28,361 bases of DNA, taken from a virus. Shown one piece after another: positions 13,732 to 21,955 of this stretch (positions are counted from its first letter, which is position 1; each line of letters starts with the position of its first letter). A model generated the notes under the pieces. It made no database searches. It saw only the letters and a list, made by a program, of their open reading frames with translations, and was not told the origin of the DNA. The stretch is from IMG/VR virus record IMGVR_UViG_3300020473_000100, positions 1 to 28,361 of that record; one strand, written 5' to 3'. A program made the translations under genes and the position numbers.

Positions 13732-13758
13732 AAAAACAAAGGGGGCAGAAATGCCCCC
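13732..13758 (-). terminator. GNRA-loop hairpin; minus-strand terminator or plus-strand leader structure
   Basis: GGGGGCA-GAAA-TGCCCCC (13741-13758) is a perfect 7-bp GC-rich stem with a GAAA tetraloop on the plus strand. On the minus strand it is followed by TTTGTTTTT (13740-13732), the form of a factor-independent terminator that would stop leftward readthrough from the tail operon. On the plus strand it lies 8 bases before the AAAGGAG of the next gene. Confidence 0.6.
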
Positions 13759-13778
13759 TAAAAAAAAAGGAGAAAAAA

Positions 13779-14240
13779 ATGAAATATAAACTTAAAAACA
13801 GCGATTTAGATTTTTTAAGAAATCTAATCAGAAATAGCAGTAATATTTGGGATGATGCACCATATATGTATTTTGGTGATGGTCATTTTGCTTTATCAAC
13901 TGATTATTATGGACAAACTATTAAGAAAGGGTTTGATTCTTCACCTGCATTAGTTACTTCAGTTTGGAATCATAAAGATGGTCATGTCTATTCTACTGCT
14001 GATGATGCAATTTGGAACACCAATAGAGGTAGTTATGCAAGAGCAGACTATAAGATCTTAATGAACCTTAAAAGAAATAAAGTTCTTAATAATGTTCACA
14101 TGGATGATGGCAACTTTCATATCACTCTTGATTTAGACTATTTACCATTAATCATGGCTGATGGATTTGCAGATTCAAAAACTGATAATTACCCAAGAGT
14201 AATTGTCAAAGATATTTTTGCAAACCCTGATGTAGGATAA
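13779..14240 (+). CDS. Hypothetical plus-strand protein 2, 153 residues
   Basis: It starts MKYKLKNSDLDFLRNLIRNSSN after an AAAAGGAGA ribosome site. The protein is rich in Asp, Asn, Tyr and Phe: DDAPYMYFGDGHFALSTDYY near residues 25-45, DGHVYSTADDAIWN near 70-85, and HMDDGNFHITLDLDYLPL in the last third. There are no cysteines, signal peptide or membrane segment. Acidic, aromatic small proteins expressed early are sometimes DNA mimics or host inhibitors, but nothing here proves that. It is followed within 25 bases by a strong terminator. Confidence 0.72.
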   Translation: MKYKLKNSDLDFLRNLIRNSSNIWDDAPYMYFGDGHFALSTDYYGQTIKKGFDSSPALVTSVWNHKDGHVYSTADDAIWNTNRGSYARADYKILMNLKRNKVLNNVHMDDGNFHITLDLDYLPLIMADGFADSKTDNYPRVIVKDIFANPDVG

Positions 14241-14264
14241 AAATAATACCTGTTAGTTACAAAG

Positions 14265-14288
14265 AAGCCCTCAAATGAGGGCTTTTTT
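14265..14288 (+). terminator. Factor-independent terminator of the plus-strand unit
   Basis: AAGCCCTC-AAAT-GAGGGCTT (14265-14284) is a perfect 8-bp stem with a 4-base loop, followed directly by TTTT. It stands between the convergent ends of the plus-strand pair (14240) and the tail operon (14333). On the minus strand the stem is followed by CTTTG only, so it is mainly rightward. Confidence 0.88.
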
Positions 14289-14332
14289 GTTTGTGGGGTG
14301 ATTATATACCTTTCAGTATAAAAGTCTTGTAT

Positions 14333-15121
14333 TTATTGGATTTGTTGCCTTAAAACGATTTGTGTGCTAAATCTACCATCTGCTATTTCAGTAAATGTCA
14401 AAGGTTTATCTAATCTTACCCAATGGAAAGAACTTCCATCATACCATAAAAACTTCTTTGCTTCGCCTTTTATGTCATCTTGCATAGAAAGTAGATTGGT
14501 TTTAAATGTGCTTGAAATGTTTTGAAAACTAATGGTGCTTATTTCTTGGGCATCATGGGTGTTTAAAGCATATTCAACTCCACCTAAACTCTTTTGAACA
14601 CTTGTGCCATAATCTCGTTTTGTTTGAACATTAACATCAGGCTCTACTTCAAAAGATAATTTTTTACCTATTAGGATTTCTGTAATAACATTATCGGTGA
14701 TTGATCCTGTAAATTCTACAAAGAATTTTGTTCCAGTAGTTTCTGTTAAATCGGTTACTGCCCACCCTGCACTACTAACTGCACTTATTGTTCCTTTGTT
14801 GGTTAAACCTGAACCACCACTATCTCTACTTGTATCTACAAAGAAATTCATAATTGTTCCACTTGATATGCCATCATCTGCATTAAAATAAACTGCTGCA
14901 GCATTCGCAGTTGCACTACTTCCTACTGCATATTCTATTGCATCTAAATCTGCAAGACCACTAATTGCAGTTCCAATGTTTTGATCTGAACTTCTTTCGT
15001 GGTTTGTAACTGTTGTGCCAGTAGAAAATGTAGGTGTGTCACTATTGGACATCTCTCCTTCACTATCGGTCATATCTGAACGATACATATTAATACTATC
15101 ATAAATAAAATAACTTCCCAT
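14333..15121 (-). CDS. Distal tail / minor tail protein
   Basis: This 262-residue protein is the last gene of the leftward tail operon, starting 1 base after the tail-hub stop. The N-terminal part is Ser/Thr/Gly/Asp-rich (SDMTDSEGEMSNSDTPTF). The C-terminal third has the pattern of minor tail or distal tail proteins: ISTISFQNISSTFKTNLL, then KKFLWYDGSSFHWVRLDKPL, ending STQIVLRQQ. The position after the hub suggests a tail-tip component contacting the cell. The family is assigned by context and resemblance. Confidence 0.65.
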   Translation of the reverse strand: MGSYFIYDSINMYRSDMTDSEGEMSNSDTPTFSTGTTVTNHERSSDQNIGTAISGLADLDAIEYAVGSSATANAAAVYFNADDGISSGTIMNFFVDTSRDSGGSGLTNKGTISAVSSAGWAVTDLTETTGTKFFVEFTGSITDNVITEILIGKKLSFEVEPDVNVQTKRDYGTSVQKSLGGVEYALNTHDAQEISTISFQNISSTFKTNLLSMQDDIKGEAKKFLWYDGSSFHWVRLDKPLTFTEIADGRFSTQIVLRQQIQ

Positions 15122-17605
15122 TTAAACCTCTCTACATTGAACTGAAACTTTCCCTATTTGTCGTTTCAGGTTTGTTATAATAAATCTTTTGTCTGACCAT
15201 TGTTCACTAAATAGTCTTGTAGGCATTGCTACCATATCATCAAATGTATCAGATATTTCACTAAATGGTGTTCCAAGATTACCAAATAATGTATCACCGA
15301 AATCCAGGAAGTCCCCCACTTGCAACATTCCATACTTTTCAGGATTAATAATTGTAGCACTCATTGTGGTTTTATATTGTCCAAATAATGCACTTCTGAA
15401 ATTAATCCAATCACTATTTCTATCTCCCCCTGCACCATCTACTGCACTATAAAGCATATCAAGATTTAATTCTTGTTTTTGGTGTGCTGCATTATCAAAG
15501 ATTGTGCTATGAACTGATCCACTAACTGCTGATACATAAGTTTTTTGTTGTAGGTATTCATTTTCAGCAGGGTGTTTTTTATAATTAACCACTAATGAAG
15601 TTTCTAAATCACCTACTTCTGTAATACCGATTTCATAATCTGATATATCGACTTCTGATAAACTTTTATCTGCTGTTGGTGTTCCATTAGCAATCGTAAA
15701 ATATCGTAATGAACTTACCCCTGTAATTGCAGTTTGTTGTGCTTGTGGACTAAACTCAAAAAAGAAACACCCTTCATATTGTAATTGTTGTAATACAGAT
15801 TCTATGGATTCGGTATCTTGTAGTTCTAATCGTGTTTTCCAATGAGTAGTAGCAACACTATCTACTGTTGATGTATCTGAATCTCTCAATTCTGCTACAC
15901 TCTTATATCCACTATCTACATTATCTGTATCATCTGCTAAATCATAATCCAATACACTTTTTAATAGTTGTCTATGAATAGATACTGGATTGTTGAGTGC
16001 ATCTTGTGTTGCACTATGTCCTGTAAAGGTATTAGAAGTAATATCTCTACCTAAATATACTTTATCAATTCCAGCATTAAAGTCTGATGATGCTATTGGC
16101 TCGTTTGCATTATCATTTTCAGCAGTTACTGTTACATAAATATTGCTTAAAACAACATTAGCACTTGAATAAGAACCTTCATCTTCTGCATTAAATCTAA
16201 AACTTAAATATAGATCATCAGGCAAGGCATTGTTTTCTAATATACTTGATATGTCTGTAGATGTAGGTAGTGCTGTATTTGTTTGATTTGTTTTTATTGA
16301 ATTAACCAATACAACATCACCTGAAGTAGAACCAAATCCACCACTTAAAGCATCTGCCAAATTAAAGAAAGCACCTTCATCGCCATCAAGACTACTAATA
16401 CTTTGTGAGTAAGTTCCTGAAAGATTTAAAGTAATTGCAGTAATTTTACCAGTAACTTGTGGCATATTAAGTTTTAATACCACACCCCTACTTTCACTTG
16501 AAAAACTGCTACATGAGAAAGTTCCATTATCTCCTGTATCTCCATTAAATGTGTTTGCAAGACTTCCTGAACTTAATGACCACCCTGTGCTTAATGTAGA
16601 TGTAACCTCATCAGGCAACATTTTAAATTGCCTTCTCATTAACTTTGGAACAGATATTGTTTCTGCACCATCTACAACTACTGTTATTCCTGCATTGTTT
16701 AAATGTGTTGTTGCACTCGTGCTATTATATCCCCTTGTAACAGTAAGTGTGTTTGTTGAAATAGATGTAATAAGCATTTGTTCGCTATCTATTTTAATAA
16801 CATCATTAATTGAAAAAACAGTTCCATCATCTACATCAACCCCTGTTTCTGAATTGTCTAATGCTTCATTTAATAATGTTGTGTTTGTCTGTGTTAATTC
16901 TAAAAATCTTTTCATTCCCTTATCATAAAATTCTAACTTGTCTTCGCTGTTTGTTCCTTCAGGCACAATATACATAAAATTCTTTCCATCATTTTTTAAG
17001 AAAGGACAAGCATAAACATCTGTTCCATTTGTAAATCCTGAATTGGCAGTATAATCCCCATATACCAATGGAATTACTTTGTTGTTATATTGCTCAATCG
17101 TAGAGTTACTTGTTTTTGTAGTTGGAATAGATACATTTTGAAATGGTCTATTTGAAATCAAACTAATTACTATCACATTGTTCCGATAAGCAAAACTGCT
17201 AATTCTTCCACTAAAGATTTGTAGAGCATTAGCAGCTGTGCTATCGTCATCTATGACTGACAAGATATTTACTTGTCCATTTATGTATGTATTTCCTAAT
17301 TGTTCAAGCAGTTTTGTTCCATCTATATCCACATTCGCTATATTTAAAGTTACACTTCCAGTTTTGGTTGTGAATCCTTTTAAATCAAGCGAATAACTAA
17401 CACTTGGTTTATTTAGAATTGCTGGTATATAATCTAATGAATTGTATGTAGCAGTTGTTGATCCACTATCTGCTGCAAAACAAAATCTCAAATCAGGTGT
17501 ATTTGTGTATAATATACTTGAATTGGTATTTTTAAAGATTTGAACCAACCAATTCTCTTTCATGGTTGGTGCTAACTTTGCTGAATAATTAGAATTTACA
17601 AACAT
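15122..17605 (-). CDS. Tail hub / tail tip protein
   Basis: At 827 residues this is the largest complete protein here. It starts MFVNSNYSAKLAPTMKENWL, with the ATG overlapping the preceding micro-gene stop as TAATG. The N-terminal portion (about 1-170) is strand-rich, with DLRFCFAADSGSTT and SVTLNIANVDIDGTK, as in tail-hub proteins of the siphovirus/marine type. A DNSETGVDVDDGTVFSINDV-type beta domain follows at about 245-300 (this surface module is common in phage tip proteins). The C-terminal part has an L-rich LEDTE-type helix and a final VSVQCREV. It likely closes the tail tube and binds the receptor. No enzymatic motif was seen. Confidence 0.75.
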   Translation of the reverse strand: MFVNSNYSAKLAPTMKENWLVQIFKNTNSSILYTNTPDLRFCFAADSGSTTATYNSLDYIPAILNKPSVSYSLDLKGFTTKTGSVTLNIANVDIDGTKLLEQLGNTYINGQVNILSVIDDDSTAANALQIFSGRISSFAYRNNVIVISLISNRPFQNVSIPTTKTSNSTIEQYNNKVIPLVYGDYTANSGFTNGTDVYACPFLKNDGKNFMYIVPEGTNSEDKLEFYDKGMKRFLELTQTNTTLLNEALDNSETGVDVDDGTVFSINDVIKIDSEQMLITSISTNTLTVTRGYNSTSATTHLNNAGITVVVDGAETISVPKLMRRQFKMLPDEVTSTLSTGWSLSSGSLANTFNGDTGDNGTFSCSSFSSESRGVVLKLNMPQVTGKITAITLNLSGTYSQSISSLDGDEGAFFNLADALSGGFGSTSGDVVLVNSIKTNQTNTALPTSTDISSILENNALPDDLYLSFRFNAEDEGSYSSANVVLSNIYVTVTAENDNANEPIASSDFNAGIDKVYLGRDITSNTFTGHSATQDALNNPVSIHRQLLKSVLDYDLADDTDNVDSGYKSVAELRDSDTSTVDSVATTHWKTRLELQDTESIESVLQQLQYEGCFFFEFSPQAQQTAITGVSSLRYFTIANGTPTADKSLSEVDISDYEIGITEVGDLETSLVVNYKKHPAENEYLQQKTYVSAVSGSVHSTIFDNAAHQKQELNLDMLYSAVDGAGGDRNSDWINFRSALFGQYKTTMSATIINPEKYGMLQVGDFLDFGDTLFGNLGTPFSEISDTFDDMVAMPTRLFSEQWSDKRFIITNLKRQIGKVSVQCREV

Positions 17606-17715
17606 TATTTTTTATTTCTCCATTTAATTGATTTACAATCACATTTATCACCCCATTTGCACCAGGCAAAATGAAGTCCAAATCCAAATCCTAAACCTAA
17701 TAAAAATCCTACCAT
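17605..17715 (-). CDS. 36-residue glycine-rich membrane micro-protein
   Basis: An ATG at 17715 follows AAGGGGGATATA, a clear ribosome site, and the TAA overlaps the tail-hub ATG as TAATG. The product starts MVGFLLGLGFGFGLHFAW, a Gly-zipper-like transmembrane helix. A short basic, Cys-containing tail follows (CKWGDKCDCKSIKW). It is the fourth gene in a row that is predicted to reach the membrane or envelope. Function unknown; a pore-forming or lysis-timing role is conceivable. Confidence 0.7.
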   Translation of the reverse strand: MVGFLLGLGFGFGLHFAWCKWGDKCDCKSIKWRNKK

Positions 17716-17725
17716 TATATCCCCC

Positions 17726-18799
17726 TTAATATATTAACCAGTTAAATCCAGTTTTCGCTTCGTATGATTGTATGTCATACATATTCAAGTATCTTCCTTC
17801 AACGAAAACACCGAATCTTGAGTTTAGTTTCCAACCTAACACTAAACCTAAATCGTAATCCATTCCATTTTCTGCTATTTCATAATTAAATGAATAATCA
17901 GACATACCCTTTGTTACAGGATATGTGGTTGCCCAAAAATGAAACCAATTACTATCTGTGTATTTATAATAATCTACACCTAAAGATAAAGATAACTCAT
18001 TTTGATACCCTAAATCTTTCGCATATTCCTCATTATATTCTTCTACGATTTGTCCATAGACTTGAGTGTAGAACTCTTGGTCAGTTGATGCTACAAGATT
18101 TCCTTGTTCATCAAACCATAACCAATCATAGAACTCATATCCATATTGTGTCCATTGTTGTGTCCATTCGTCTGTATATCCTTTATCGTATGCAAATAAC
18201 CAAAATGGAATATACTCACTTATGTCTATCCCTTGTTCGTCCCACCATAAATCAATCGGTAAGAAATCAAGATATGCAGGGTGTGATCTACCTGCTACTC
18301 CAATAGATAAATCAAGATTACCAAGATTTTTTCTATATCGCATATCTATTCCTGCGAACTCTAAATCTTCTAATCCTCTGTAATCGTAATTTCCTTTGAT
18401 TATAAACTTTGGTGCTAAATATCGTAACATTACTTCCTGTTCGGTAAAAGATTCACCAAACTCTTGGTGTTCAGAATATTCTAATACATATTCCCACCCT
18501 TTAGCCATACCATTGCCGATTGCTACACTTTCGTTAATAGGTGCTTCTTCGCCACTATACCACACTTCAGGTTTATTTTCATAATCAAATCGTGCTAACT
18601 TTCTAATACCAAAAGTTAGTTTGCTATGGTCTTCTAATTCCTCTTGCAAGGATTGTAATTGTCCACCTGTAACTTGGAATGTTTGTTCCTTTGTTAGTGG
18701 ACTGGTTAAACTATATGCACCATAAATAGTGCTAAACTTAAAGAAGTCTTGACCATATAGACTTCCTAACAATAATAAACTAAATAATAATTTTCTCAT
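17726..18799 (-). CDS. Secreted outer-membrane beta-barrel-like protein
   Basis: This 357-residue protein starts with a textbook signal peptide, MRKLLFSLLLLGSLYGQ, with cleavage expected near the G/Q. The mature part alternates polar and aromatic residues (for example LDLSIGVAGRSH, LSLSLGVDYYKYT, DLGLVLGWKLNSRFGVFVEGRYL). It ends in FNWLIY, an aromatic C-terminus of the kind read by the outer-membrane assembly machinery. A central Trp/Tyr-rich segment (about 180-235) may be a large loop. The start has AAGGAGATTTCA and overlaps the thioredoxin-like stop by ATGA. Roles could include superinfection exclusion or change of the host surface. A bacterial OMP-like protein within a tail operon is unusual. 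Confidence 0.72.
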   Translation of the reverse strand: MRKLLFSLLLLGSLYGQDFFKFSTIYGAYSLTSPLTKEQTFQVTGGQLQSLQEELEDHSKLTFGIRKLARFDYENKPEVWYSGEEAPINESVAIGNGMAKGWEYVLEYSEHQEFGESFTEQEVMLRYLAPKFIIKGNYDYRGLEDLEFAGIDMRYRKNLGNLDLSIGVAGRSHPAYLDFLPIDLWWDEQGIDISEYIPFWLFAYDKGYTDEWTQQWTQYGYEFYDWLWFDEQGNLVASTDQEFYTQVYGQIVEEYNEEYAKDLGYQNELSLSLGVDYYKYTDSNWFHFWATTYPVTKGMSDYSFNYEIAENGMDYDLGLVLGWKLNSRFGVFVEGRYLNMYDIQSYEAKTGFNWLIY

Positions 18800-19203
18800 T
18801 GAAATCTCCTTAATAGTATATTGTCTATTTCCTTTTCTATTGCTTTTTTAATATCGTCTGCATTTAATTTAAACGATAATCCTGCTTCAAATCTTTTAAT
18901 CTCTTTGCCTTTTTCAAACATGATGATTGTTGGAACAGAAACTATTTTCCATTCACTTGCTATTACTGCACCATATTCTTTATTGTCTATACTGGCATTA
19001 AACCAAACACAATTCTTCATTTTACCTAAATCAATAGATGATCCTATATTCCAATCTGCATTTACTTGTATTACTACACATTGGTTTTGACTTAAAAACT
19101 GAACTTCTTGTAAGCTTTTAAGTGTTTGTTGCCCATACAATAAGGACGATGATAAAAACAATCCAAAGACTAATAAGCATTGTTTTAAGTATTTTTTCGT
19201 CAT
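18796..19203 (-). CDS. Secreted thioredoxin-fold protein lacking the CxxC site
   Basis: This 135-residue protein has a signal peptide (about residues 1-24, LLVFGLFLSSSLLYGQ). The remainder follows the thioredoxin plan: VVIQVNADW at the active-site strand, VSVPTIIMFEKGKEI with the conserved cis-proline, and a final helix. At the place of WCxxC it reads DWNIGSS, so both redox cysteines are absent; the only other cysteines are C37 and C59 elsewhere. It is therefore a binding or folding module and not an oxidoreductase. It is translationally coupled to the outer-membrane-like gene, so it may assist that protein in the periplasm (inference). Confidence 0.72.
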   Translation of the reverse strand: MTKKYLKQCLLVFGLFLSSSLLYGQQTLKSLQEVQFLSQNQCVVIQVNADWNIGSSIDLGKMKNCVWFNASIDNKEYGAVIASEWKIVSVPTIIMFEKGKEIKRFEAGLSFKLNADDIKKAIEKEIDNILLRRFQ

Positions 19204-19212
19204 AATGTTTCC

Positions 19213-19506
19213 TCATTTTGTCATCAACAATCGTTCAATGCTCTTTACATCTTCTCGCATTTCTTTTTGTTGTTCTTTTACTTCTGTTACATCTTTTTGT
19301 GTTTCGATGATAGTATTTCGTATCATCTGATCTTTTAAGTCATATTCGGTTCGACCCACTTCAGGCTTTGGTAGCTCTTTAGCTTCTTCAATATCTGATT
19401 GAAGTGTAAACCACATACCAATAACCATACCAAGAGTAGCTACTCCAGTTACTATACTCTCAAGACTTAATGTAAATTTGCTATCTTTACTGACTTCTGT
19501 TGCCAC
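19213..19506 (-). CDS. Membrane-anchored coiled-coil protein
   Basis: This 97-residue protein follows the tape measure gene. One hydrophobic segment (LESIVTGVATLGMVIGMWFTL, about 15-35) is followed by a polar coiled-coil region (ETQKDVTEVKEQQKEMREDV) and a basic end. The topology would be an N-in or N-out single-pass anchor with a long soluble helix. It resembles inner-membrane spanin or holin-associated proteins in layout. No lipobox gene or outer spanin was found nearby, so the role is open. Confidence 0.65.
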   Translation of the reverse strand: MATEVSKDSKFTLSLESIVTGVATLGMVIGMWFTLQSDIEEAKELPKPEVGRTEYDLKDQMIRNTIIETQKDVTEVKEQQKEMREDVKSIERLLMTK

Positions 19507-19515
19507 TTTGTCCTC

Positions 19516-21270
19516 CTATAAGTTTAATTTTCTTGCTCTTTCTATTGCTGGAATAATACTATCTACTACATATTCATCTACAACAGGTGCATTAATGTTT
19601 ACTACTATATTACCACTACTTCTTTGATTGGGGCTTGGTAGTGGTGTTACATCTATTCGTTCCATACCACTTGCATTATCACCAACTATTGCAGGTGGAT
19701 TAGTAGGAAGTATAGTTTTTTTATTTATATCAAAACTACCACCACCAGCAAACTTATTAATAAAGCTACCACCTGTTGAAAATCCAAATATTTTAGTTGC
19801 TGTTGCCAAAGCAGCTTGTTTTCTCTTTTCGTTTGTTATTCTTTTTTCAATAACTAATTGTGCTATTAATTGAATAATTGCCCTTCCTACACTTTTAGTA
19901 AATTCTTTACCTGCATCTGCCATATCTTGTCCTGACACTGCACTTGACAATAAAGAAGTAGAAGCATCTTTTGAGTTCTTTTTAAATGTTTCTGATGCAG
20001 TTGCTTTTTCTTTTTCTGCATCTCCACCATCATCGCCACTATCTGCACCATCTTTTTGAAATTGTGCTATTTGTTCTTGAACTATTTTTAACTGATCATA
20101 TTGTCCTAAAAGCTCATAGTTTGCTTCTAATTTTTTTAGTATAAGCAAATAATCATCTTCTGCTGCTTGGTTTGCATCTAATTGAAGTTGATATGCTTCG
20201 GAGTTTTGTTCTATAATCCTATCACCTCTACTACTAACTTTTTTAATAGTGTCAAGACCTGCTCTTTCCAATTTATCAATTTCTTCTGCTGACACCATTC
20301 TTTTATTAGCAGCATCTTCCATTTGTTTTTCAAGATTAATGTTTTCTTTATTAATTTCTTGTATAGATTTTTTCCCTACCAACTCTCTTTTTAAATCAAA
20401 TTCAATTCTTTTTGTTCTTATTTTTTCAAGTTTTTCAACATTAACTCCCAGCTCACCCAACTCTCTAATGGTTGTTTCAAGTTCAGTTTCTGTTAAACTT
20501 AAATAGAAATCCCTACTGTTTTTTGCTGCTTCTTTAAAAAAATTAGCAATTCCAATTACTGCTGGAGATAATAGTTGTCCAAGTGCTTGTGAAGCATCTC
20601 CTTGTGCATTCTTCATTTGTTCTAAAGCTCCAGGCATAGTCTGTCCTGCTGCTTTTGCAACTCCACCAAATTGTGTTTCCAATTCTCCCAAAATTACCTT
20701 TTGTGCAGAAGCAATATCTCCAACTTCAACAAAATGTCTTACTGAATCTTCTTGTTGTTTTGACAATTGAACACCAACTCGCCTCAATGCAGTAACACCC
20801 AAGATTGGATCATTCAATGCTTTACCAACTTGAATAACAGATTGTTTCATGTCCACACCCATTGCTTCAGACATATTCATTACTGTTTCTATTGCTTGTG
20901 GGAACACATCTTTTCCTACTTTTGTGAAAGTAAGCATTAATGCTTGGGAAGTCATAATCGCTTCATCTCCATATCGTGTTTGGGCTTGAAGTGCAGCAGC
21001 CATATTCTTTAACTCTTTAGAAGTTAGACCTGCTACATTCTTTGTGGATTTTAATACTGCATTTAATTGTGCTTCTGCTAATGCTTGTTTTTTGGTTAAT
21101 TCAATAACTTCTTGGAAACCTTGTATTAACATTCTCGCACCAAAAAATGCACCAGCAGTTGCTATTGCAGACTTTGCTAATTTATTTAATCCTTTATCTA
21201 CTTTTCCTACACTTCTCGCTGCTTTATCTGCACCTGTGGCTTTTATATCTAATCTTACCTTTTTAGCCAT
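19516..21270 (-). CDS. Tail tape measure protein
   Basis: This 584-residue, Ala/Lys-rich, largely helical protein follows the frameshifted tail chaperones, the invariant siphovirus position. An early hydrophobic segment (AIATAGAFFGARMLIQGF, about 35-52) is a candidate membrane-inserting helix. The middle region resembles the phage tail tape measure core (PQAIETVMNMSEAMGVDMKQ, VGKALNDPILGVTALRRVGV). The C-terminal third has long coiled coils and ends VDSIIPAIERARKLNL. With about 0.15 nm per residue, the rule for tape measures, the tail would be near 90 nm. The start overlaps the chaperone frame by 8 bases. Confidence 0.93.
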   Translation of the reverse strand: MAKKVRLDIKATGADKAARSVGKVDKGLNKLAKSAIATAGAFFGARMLIQGFQEVIELTKKQALAEAQLNAVLKSTKNVAGLTSKELKNMAAALQAQTRYGDEAIMTSQALMLTFTKVGKDVFPQAIETVMNMSEAMGVDMKQSVIQVGKALNDPILGVTALRRVGVQLSKQQEDSVRHFVEVGDIASAQKVILGELETQFGGVAKAAGQTMPGALEQMKNAQGDASQALGQLLSPAVIGIANFFKEAAKNSRDFYLSLTETELETTIRELGELGVNVEKLEKIRTKRIEFDLKRELVGKKSIQEINKENINLEKQMEDAANKRMVSAEEIDKLERAGLDTIKKVSSRGDRIIEQNSEAYQLQLDANQAAEDDYLLILKKLEANYELLGQYDQLKIVQEQIAQFQKDGADSGDDGGDAEKEKATASETFKKNSKDASTSLLSSAVSGQDMADAGKEFTKSVGRAIIQLIAQLVIEKRITNEKRKQAALATATKIFGFSTGGSFINKFAGGGSFDINKKTILPTNPPAIVGDNASGMERIDVTPLPSPNQRSSGNIVVNINAPVVDEYVVDSIIPAIERARKLNL

Positions 21271-21945
21271 TCTTCTCCCCTATATATTGTTGTATTGCAT
21301 TTAGTTCACTGTTGATTAGATCAAAACAATCTAATTTGTAACTATCTGCATCATCTAAACTTTTTGCCATTGGAATATTATAATTTTTCATATAATTATA
21401 TTCTTTCATTAATCTTACATATTCTTCATTTACAAACCATGTTGGGTCTGCAAACAAAGGAATATGAAAATATAAATTTCTACCCAAAGTAAATTTACTA
21501 TCAGCAAAAGTTTCTGAAAGTGCTATTACTTCTTCTTCAACTTCGTAGATGTCTTTATACTCCCTACTTCTTTTTGTTAAAGGGCTTTGTCTATTGTAAG
21601 GAAAAGCTAATGTATTGTGTGGAAATCCTAATTGAGAAAACCACACATACATACATAAGCCCACTATTCTTTTTTTGAATCGTCAGATTGTCCTATATAG
21701 GAAAGAAATATTTTTTGTAACAACGAGTCTATGTTAGCCATATTTAAAGGATCACCTTTTTGATTAACATAATCTTCAGGTTGTAATCCTGATATTTCTT
21801 CTACTTTATCAAGCAATTTAAAATAATTATCTTGATTGAGCTTATCTCCTTCAAAAGTCATAGTGTTTATTTTCCACAACTCTCGTTTTTCTTTATAAGT
21901 AGGATTGTTTACTTCCCACTCTTTATTGAACATTTTAACCTTCAT
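21263..21945 (-). CDS. Tail assembly chaperone fusion (GT-type) made by -1 frameshift
   Basis: A downstream frame (21664-21263) overlaps the end of the first chaperone but has only a GTG with no ribosome site. It lies in the -1 frame of the shorter gene. A slip on seven A residues (21676-21670), decoded as AAA AAA, would read AGA ATA GTG and continue into this frame. The fusion has about 227 residues: 92 from the first gene plus 135. In lambda the equivalent GT product recruits tube protein to the tape measure. The C-terminal portion starts RIVGLCMYVWFSQLGF and carries no known motif. The assignment rests on position, overlap and signal. Confidence 0.82.
21610..21676 (-). promoter_or_regulatory. 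-1 ribosomal frameshift signal (slippery A7 and downstream stem)
   Basis: Reading leftward, the heptamer A AAA AAA (21676-21670) precedes GAA TAG, the end of the short frame. After a 17-base spacer, ATGTATGTGTGG (21652-21641) can pair with CCACACAATACAT (21622-21610), giving 12 bp with one bulged A. The loop is 18 bases. Slippery run plus downstream stem is the standard layout for programmed -1 frameshifting; the spacer is longer than the usual 5-9. Confidence 0.78.
21664..21945 (-). CDS. Tail assembly chaperone (G-type)
   Basis: This 93-residue protein starts MKVKMFNKEWEVNNPTYKEK. It lies between the tail tube gene and the frameshift extension, as lambda G does. It is small, acidic and helical at the C-terminus (QKIFLSYIGQSDDSKKE). 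Without the shift it ends at the TAG at 21664. In lambda, both G and GT are needed in a defined ratio for tail assembly and neither is in the virion. The role is by gene order and frameshift context. Confidence 0.85.
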   Translation of the reverse strand: MKVKMFNKEWEVNNPTYKEKRELWKINTMTFEGDKLNQDNYFKLLDKVEEISGLQPEDYVNQKGDPLNMANIDSLLQKIFLSYIGQSDDSKKE

Positions 21946-21955
21946 GTATTACTCC

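Noticed and set aside
17890-18306. 138-codon plus-strand frame within the outer-membrane-like gene
   Set aside because: It is antisense to a gene with signal peptide, ribosome site and coupled start; composition is His/Tyr/Leu noise.
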